DNA from: an uncultured Collinsella sp.
GTDB taxonomy: Bacteria; Actinomycetota; Coriobacteriia; Coriobacteriales; Coriobacteriaceae
Length of the DNA: 17,415 nt
Assembly (NCBI GenBank): GCA_900549335.1
Contig: UROJ01000006.1
Location: forward strand, 1-17,415
Direction: 5' to 3'
Both the position numbers and the translations under genes were made by a program. Positions within the stretch are counted from its first letter, which is position 1, and each line of letters opens with the position of its first letter. Below, one piece after another: positions 14,010-17,415 of this stretch. A model generated the notes under the pieces. The model was not told the origin of the DNA and made no database searches. It saw only the letters and a program-made list of their open reading frames with translations.

Positions 14010-15902
14010 TTACTTGTCCTCGTCGTCCACAACCTCGTAGTCGGCATCGACGACGTCATCGTCGGCAGGCTGGGCGCCGGCGACACCGTCGGTCTGCTGC
14101 TGAGCGTCGGCGTAGACAACCTGGGCCAGCTCATAGGCCACGGACTGCAGGGACTCGCCGGCGGCCTTGATGGCCTCGACGTCAGAGCCCTCGAGCGCCT
14201 TCTTGGCGTCGGCGATAGCGGCCTCGGCCTTGGACTTCACGTCAGCGGAAACCTTGTCGCCCAGCTCGTTGAGGGTCTGCTCGGTGGAGTAGCACAGGCT
14301 GTCGGTCTGGTTGCGGACCTCGACCTCTTCCTTCTGCTTCTTGTCCTCCTCGGCATGAGCCTCGGCGTCCTTGACCATACGATCGACTTCGTCGTCGGAC
14401 AGAGCAGTGGAGCCGGAGATGGTGATCTGCTGCTCCTTGCCGGTGCCCTTGTCCTTAGCGGAGACCTTGACGATACCGTTGGCGTCGATGTCGAAGGTGA
14501 CCTCGATCTGCGGCACGCCGCGGCGGGCAGCCGGGATACCGGTCAGCTGGAACTTACCGAGCGACTTGTTGTCGCGGGCAAGCTCACGCTCGCCCTGGAG
14601 CACGTTGATCTCGACGCTGGTCTGGTTGTCGGCAGCGGTGGAGTAGACCTCGGTCTTGGAGGTCGGGATCGTGGTGTTGCGGTCGATCATCTTGGTCATG
14701 ATGCCGCCCATGGTCTCGACGCCCAGCGACAGCGGGGTAACGTCGAGCAGCAGGATGCCCTCGACGTCGCCGGTGAGCACGCCGCCCTGGACGGCAGCGC
14801 CGTCGGCAACGACCTCGTCGGGGTTCACGGACATGTTGGGCTGCTTGCCGGTCATAGTCTTGACGAGCTCCTGGACGGCGGGCATACGGGTGGAGCCGCC
14901 GACGAGGATGACCTCGGTCAGATCGGAGAGCTTAAGCTTGGCGTCGCGCAGGGCGTTGGTGACAGGCTGCTTGCAGCGCTCGAGCAGGTCGCGGGTGATC
15001 TTCTCGAACTCGGCGCGGGTCAGCGTGTAGTTGAGGTGCAGCGGGCCGGACTGGTTCATGGTAATGAACGGCAGGTTGATGGTGGTCTGCTGGGCGGCGG
15101 AGAGCTCCTTCTTGGCGTTCTCGGCGGCCTCCTTCAGACGCTGCAGGGCCATGGGGTCCTGACGCAGGTCGACACCGTTCTCCTGCTGGAACTTATCGGC
15201 CATCCAGTCGATGACGCGCTGATCCCAGTCGTCGCCGCCCAGGTGGTTGTCGCCCGAGGTGGACAGAACCTCAAACACGCCGTCGGCGAGGTCGAGGATG
15301 GAGACGTCGAAGGTGCCGCCGCCCAGGTCGAAGACCAGGATGCGCTGGTCGGTGCCCTGCTTGTCCAGGCCATAGGCAAGAGCAGCAGCGGTCGGCTCGT
15401 TGACGATACGCTTGACGTTGAGGCCGGCGATCTTACCGGCGTCCTTGGTGGCCTGACGCTGGGCGTCGTTGAAGTAGGCCGGGACGGTGATGACGGCGTC
15501 GGTGACGGTCTCGCCCAGATACTTCTCGGCGTCAGCCTTCATCTTCGCGAGCGTCATGGCGCTCACCTGCTCGGCGGTGTAGTCCTTGCCCTCGATGTCG
15601 ACGACGGCACGGCCACCCTGGCCCTCCTTGACCTCGTACGGCACGGTCTTGATCTCGGAGGTGCACTCGGAGTACTTGCGGCCCATGAAGCGCTTGATGG
15701 AGAACACGGTGTTCTTGGGGTTGGTGACAGCCTGGTTCTTAGCGGCCTTACCCACGACGCGGTCGCCGTCGGCACGGAAGCCCACGACGGACGGGGTGGT
15801 GCGGTCGCCCTCGGCGTTCACGATAATGGTCGGAGAACCGCCCTCGAGAACGGCCATTGCGGAGTTAGTAGTACCAAGGTCGATACCAAGAATCTTGCCC
15901 AT
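14010..15902 (-). CDS. dnaK: Molecular chaperone DnaK (Hsp70)
   Basis: A 630-residue Hsp70, of normal length for an actinobacterial DnaK. The nucleotide-binding domain shows GIDLGTTNS (6-14), the phosphate-2 loop DLGGGTFDV (192-200) and the adenosine motif [10 protein letters not shown] (334-343). The interdomain linker [11 protein letters not shown] (384-394) leads into the beta substrate-binding domain, then the helical lid (from about 505) and an acidic tail ending EVVDDEDK, a variant of the usual EEVD-like C-terminus. The insertion of about 25 residues typical of Gram-negative DnaK is absent, as in Gram-positive proteins. It is first in dnaK-grpE-dnaJ-hspR. The upstream region carries the 27-bp element shared with clpB and a strong leader hairpin. 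The start is the ATG at 15902 behind GAGAGGG. Besides folding, DnaK is the known co-repressor for HspR in Streptomyces. Confidence 0.98.
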   Translation of the reverse strand: MGKILGIDLGTTNSAMAVLEGGSPTIIVNAEGDRTTPSVVGFRADGDRVVGKAAKNQAVTNPKNTVFSIKRFMGRKYSECTSEIKTVPYEVKEGQGGRAVVDIEGKDYTAEQVSAMTLAKMKADAEKYLGETVTDAVITVPAYFNDAQRQATKDAGKIAGLNVKRIVNEPTAAALAYGLDKQGTDQRILVFDLGGGTFDVSILDLADGVFEVLSTSGDNHLGGDDWDQRVIDWMADKFQQENGVDLRQDPMALQRLKEAAENAKKELSAAQQTTINLPFITMNQSGPLHLNYTLTRAEFEKITRDLLERCKQPVTNALRDAKLKLSDLTEVILVGGSTRMPAVQELVKTMTGKQPNMSVNPDEVVADGAAVQGGVLTGDVEGILLLDVTPLSLGVETMGGIMTKMIDRNTTIPTSKTEVYSTAADNQTSVEINVLQGERELARDNKSLGKFQLTGIPAARRGVPQIEVTFDIDANGIVKVSAKDKGTGKEQQITISGSTALSDDEVDRMVKDAEAHAEEDKKQKEEVEVRNQTDSLCYSTEQTLNELGDKVSADVKSKAEAAIADAKKALEGSDVEAIKAAGESLQSVAYELAQVVYADAQQQTDGVAGAQPADDDVVDADYEVVDDEDK

Positions 15903-15930
15903 TAGAAATTCCCTCTCTCTTGTGCGTTTG

Positions 15931-15958
15931 CACCGACTCGGCGGTCTGCCGAGCGGTG
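15931..15958 (-). promoter_or_regulatory. Leader hairpin of dnaK mRNA
   Basis: CACCG/CGGTG and CTCGGC/GCCGAG form an 11-bp stem with a one-base bulge and a five-base loop, ending 28 bases before the dnaK ATG. The clpB leader has a similarly placed GC hairpin. Confidence 0.55.
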
Positions 15959-16003
15959 TTTCGGCTTGTCTTTCAGGATGTAGTGTATCCCCTTATGGGC
16001 CGG

Positions 16004-16038
16004 AATATACAAAATCTAAGTCAATTCATATAAGATTT
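16004..16038 (-). promoter_or_regulatory. dnaK promoter with 27-bp heat-shock element (putative HspR operator)
   Basis: The block 16012-16038 reads on the minus strand AAATCTTATAT, six bases (GAATTG), ACTTAGATTT. It matches the clpB block at every position outside the six central bases. A -10-like TATATT lies at 16009-16004, two bases beyond the block. No good -35 at 16-18 bp is visible, so the block either covers the -35 area as an operator or contributes to an unusual promoter. No CIRCE element (HrcA site) is present. Confidence 0.65.
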
Positions 16039-16174
16039 CTTATTGCTGAGAGTTTAGGTTCTTAAATGCGCAGGTAGATGCGCTGATTGAGTTCTCGGCA
16101 AATCTATCGAGATCTATGTAGAGATGGCTGAGGTTTGCGTCCGGGGGTGCCTGGGGGCCGTCTTGCGGAAAGCT

Positions 16175-16360
16175 CATCCCAGTTTGAGCGTGGATTCCGG
16201 GTCGCAGTTTCCGTCTGAAGGCTCAACCGAAAACCGTATCCCGTTTTGAGAGCTGATACCGGCTCGCATTTTCCGCTAGCGGGCCTAACCGGAAACTGCG
16301 ACCCGGTTTTCGGCCAAATAACGGGATGCCCTTTCCGCAGACGCGCTCAATAGCTCAATA
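16175..16360. repeat. Degenerate 62-bp tandem repeat (about three units)
   Basis: Units 16175-16236 and 16237-16298 align without gaps at about 44 of 62 positions; a third unit from 16299 matches for about 40 bases and then decays. Just before unit 1, CTTGCGGAAAGCT resembles a unit end, hinting at an older copy. Within the array, CCGGGTCGCAGTTTCCG (16197-16213) is perfectly inverted at 16290-16306. No gene is visible in 15903-16560. Confidence 0.65.
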
Positions 16361-16385
16361 TTTCAAGTCACCTTTAGCTAACATT

Positions 16386-16419
16386 TGCGCAGCTCAACGG
16401 CCCCACCTGCGCATTTTTT
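16386..16419 (+). terminator. Rho-independent terminator with no gene in front
   Basis: TGCGCAG (16386-16392) pairs with CTGCGCA (16407-16413) and is followed directly by six T. The nearest upstream gene on the plus strand is far away, so it either insulates the ferredoxin gene from antisense readthrough or ends an unrecognised transcript from the repeat region. Confidence 0.6.
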
Positions 16420-16471
16420 AGTAAACCTTGGCATACTCGGCGAACGGTATGAAGATGCCGGCCAGAGGGTA

Positions 16472-16499
16472 TTGCAAACGGTCGCTCCCGTGGTATGTT
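16472..16499 (+). promoter_or_regulatory. Promoter of the ferredoxin gene
   Basis: TTGCAA (16472-16477), a 16-bp spacer and TATGTT (16494-16499) preceded by TGG, an extended -10. The predicted leader is about 55 bases. Confidence 0.6.
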
Positions 16500-16560
16500 T
16501 TTGCCCGAATCAAACCGGCGCGCATCGCCTGTAGCGTCGGTCAACAGAGAGGAAACTACC

Positions 16561-16746
16561 ATGGCTCATCCCGTAATTGATGCCGACGAGTGCATCGCTT
16601 GTGGCGTTTGCGTCGACTCCTGCCCCGCTGGCGTTCTGGAGCTCCAGGACGTCGCTACCGTCGCTGACGAGGACTCCTGCGTCGCCTGTGGCGCTTGCCA
16701 GGACGCTTGCCCCGCCGGCGCGATCACCGAGATCGTCGAGGAGTAA
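16561..16746 (+). CDS. 2[4Fe-4S] ferredoxin
   Basis: A 61-residue bacterial-type ferredoxin, a small cytoplasmic electron carrier with two [4Fe-4S] clusters. The two cysteine motifs are complete: Cys11, 14, 17 and 21 (CIACGVCVDSCP) and Cys40, 43, 46 and 50 (CVACGACQDACP). As in clostridial ferredoxins, the fourth cysteine of each motif serves the opposite cluster and the two halves are clearly a duplication. The spacing between motifs is short, with no additional loop, so this is the simple low-potential 8Fe type. The ATG at 16561 follows AGAGGAAA; an ATG 66 bases upstream would add a non-conserved tail and lies on top of the promoter. It has its own promoter and terminator. Such ferredoxins partner pyruvate:ferredoxin oxidoreductase or hydrogenase in anaerobes; the partner is not visible here. 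Confidence 0.96.
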   Translation: MAHPVIDADECIACGVCVDSCPAGVLELQDVATVADEDSCVACGACQDACPAGAITEIVEE

Positions 16747-16786
16747 CAACTCCCCCACTTGCACACTCACAAGTACACCGTGCACA

Positions 16787-16824
16787 AAAAGGAGGCCTCC
16801 GCATCGCCGCGGAGGCCTCCTTTT
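16787..16824. terminator. Bidirectional terminator between ferredoxin and niaR
   Basis: AAAAGGAGGCCTCCGC (16787-16802) pairs perfectly with 16809-16824 around a six-base loop and gives U-runs on both strands, serving both convergent genes. Confidence 0.92.
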
Positions 16825-16859
16825 GCATATGTGGGCAGCTAATTGGGGACGGTGTCGGG

Positions 16860-17405
16860 CTAGGACAAATCATCCTCGTAGGGCATTAAATCGGCTAGGT
16901 AGCCTTTCTCTTTGAGCATGGCCTCGATCTCGTCGAGGGTTTGCTCATCCTCCGCGGCGATGCGATGGAAGTGGTAGCCGCTGGTCACCGTTAGCAGCGG
17001 AAAGCTCTTGCCGCTCTCGATATCGCGCAGATAGCGCTCGACATCGCGGCGATTGCGGATGTCCAGATCAGCCGCGATCTTACCGTATACGCGGTGATTG
17101 ACGATCACATTGAGCACGGAGCCGCCGGCGTCGACGATACTCGTGAGCTCATCGCCCGCCTGCTCCACGCTGTGGCGAACCTTGACCAAGCGCGTGGGCA
17201 CAGCGGGGCTGCTGGGGGCCTCCTGCAGCACATAACCACGGTTGGTCGCCACGATATCGTGCCCGTCGGCGCGCAGCAGAGCGATGTCTTGCACGACAAT
17301 CTGGCGGCTCACACCCACCTCGCGGGCAAGTGCGCTGCCCGAAACGGGTCCCTTGGCTCCCTCGAGCACGGCCATGATGGCACGGCGACGCTCGCGGGCG
17401 TCCAT
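16860..17405 (-). CDS. niaR: NiaR-type transcriptional regulator (HTH plus 3H domain)
   Basis: A 181-residue protein with an N-terminal winged helix-turn-helix (about residues 1-60; recognition region VGVSRQIVVQDIALLR at 30-45) followed by a 3H domain (about 72-170). The putative metal ligands His78, Glu86, His145 and His147 lie at nearly the same numbers I recall for the Thermotoga protein TM1602 (79, 87, 144, 146); the third family histidine, His104 in NHRVYG, is also present. NiaR (YrxA) family members bind nicotinic acid and repress NAD biosynthesis (nadABC) or niacin uptake genes. The ATG at 17405 is preceded in frame by a stop six bases earlier, so it is the first possible start in this window; its promoter and ribosome site are largely outside. 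It is convergent with the ferredoxin gene. The regulated genes are not in view. Confidence 0.88.
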   Translation of the reverse strand: MDARERRRAIMAVLEGAKGPVSGSALAREVGVSRQIVVQDIALLRADGHDIVATNRGYVLQEAPSSPAVPTRLVKVRHSVEQAGDELTSIVDAGGSVLNVIVNHRVYGKIAADLDIRNRRDVERYLRDIESGKSFPLLTVTSGYHFHRIAAEDEQTLDEIEAMLKEKGYLADLMPYEDDLS

Positions 17406-17415
17406 TATTTACCGT

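Noticed and set aside
12241..14040. 599-codon plus-strand open frame across dnaJ and grpE
   Set aside because: It crosses two well-supported genes and their spacer on the opposite strand; composition is that of an antisense artefact.
14355..15905. 516-codon plus-strand open frame opposite dnaK
   Set aside because: The known spurious antisense frame of dnaK genes in GC-rich genomes; no independent support.
16012..16038. CIRCE (HrcA) site before dnaK
   Set aside because: The sequence has neither TTAGCACTC nor its inverted partner, and an HspR gene rather than hrcA is in the operon.
16374..16562. 62-codon minus-strand frame in front of ferredoxin
   Set aside because: It overlaps the terminator and promoter of the ferredoxin unit and has no recognisable product.

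Overview
The window looks like the chromosome of a high-GC actinobacterium. The best guess is a gut Coriobacteriia member close to Collinsella. That guess rests on the dnaK-grpE-dnaJ-hspR gene order (an actinobacterial arrangement with HspR as heat-shock repressor), the GC-rich codon use, and remembered resemblance of several proteins to Collinsella; no search was run.

Layout, left to right. (1) 1-2440: the 3' end of a probable exported protein gene (+), convergent with a DUF4143-type AAA ATPase gene (-). The ATPase promoter sits inside a large inverted repeat, followed by hairpin-rich non-coding DNA. (2) 2440-5640: a 64-residue acidic protein gene, a strong terminator and clpB, all on the minus strand. 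(3) 5640-8850: an accessory patch. Two 64%-identical, gap-free paralogous membrane-anchored proteins in inverted orientation flank a third, unrelated anchored protein. The spaces between are packed with short palindromic repeats of at least three families, a 9-bp iterated repeat, and a 122-bp direct repeat carrying the 3' tail of a vanished gene plus its terminator. (4) 8857-11157: an aconitase-superfamily hydratase (-). (5) 11463-15902: the minus-strand operon dnaK-grpE-dnaJ-hspR with its terminator. (6) 15903-16560: a long intergenic region holding the dnaK control region, a degenerate 62-bp tandem repeat, a plus-strand terminator with no gene in front of it, and the ferredoxin promoter. (7) 16561-17405: an 8Fe ferredoxin gene (+) convergent with a NiaR-type regulator (-), sharing a bidirectional terminator.

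How it works together. DnaK, GrpE and DnaJ form the Hsp70 refolding machine, ClpB is the partner disaggregase, and HspR is the likely repressor of both units. The strongest new observation is a 27-bp element, AAATCTTATAT-N6-ACTTAGATTT (minus strand), found once in front of dnaK and once in front of clpB and differing only in the six central bases. It does not fit the textbook HAIR site (CTTGAGT-N7-ACTCAAG) and may be this lineage's HspR operator. Both genes also carry a strong GC hairpin just upstream of the ribosome binding site. No phage, CRISPR array, rRNA, convincing tRNA or intact insertion sequence was seen.
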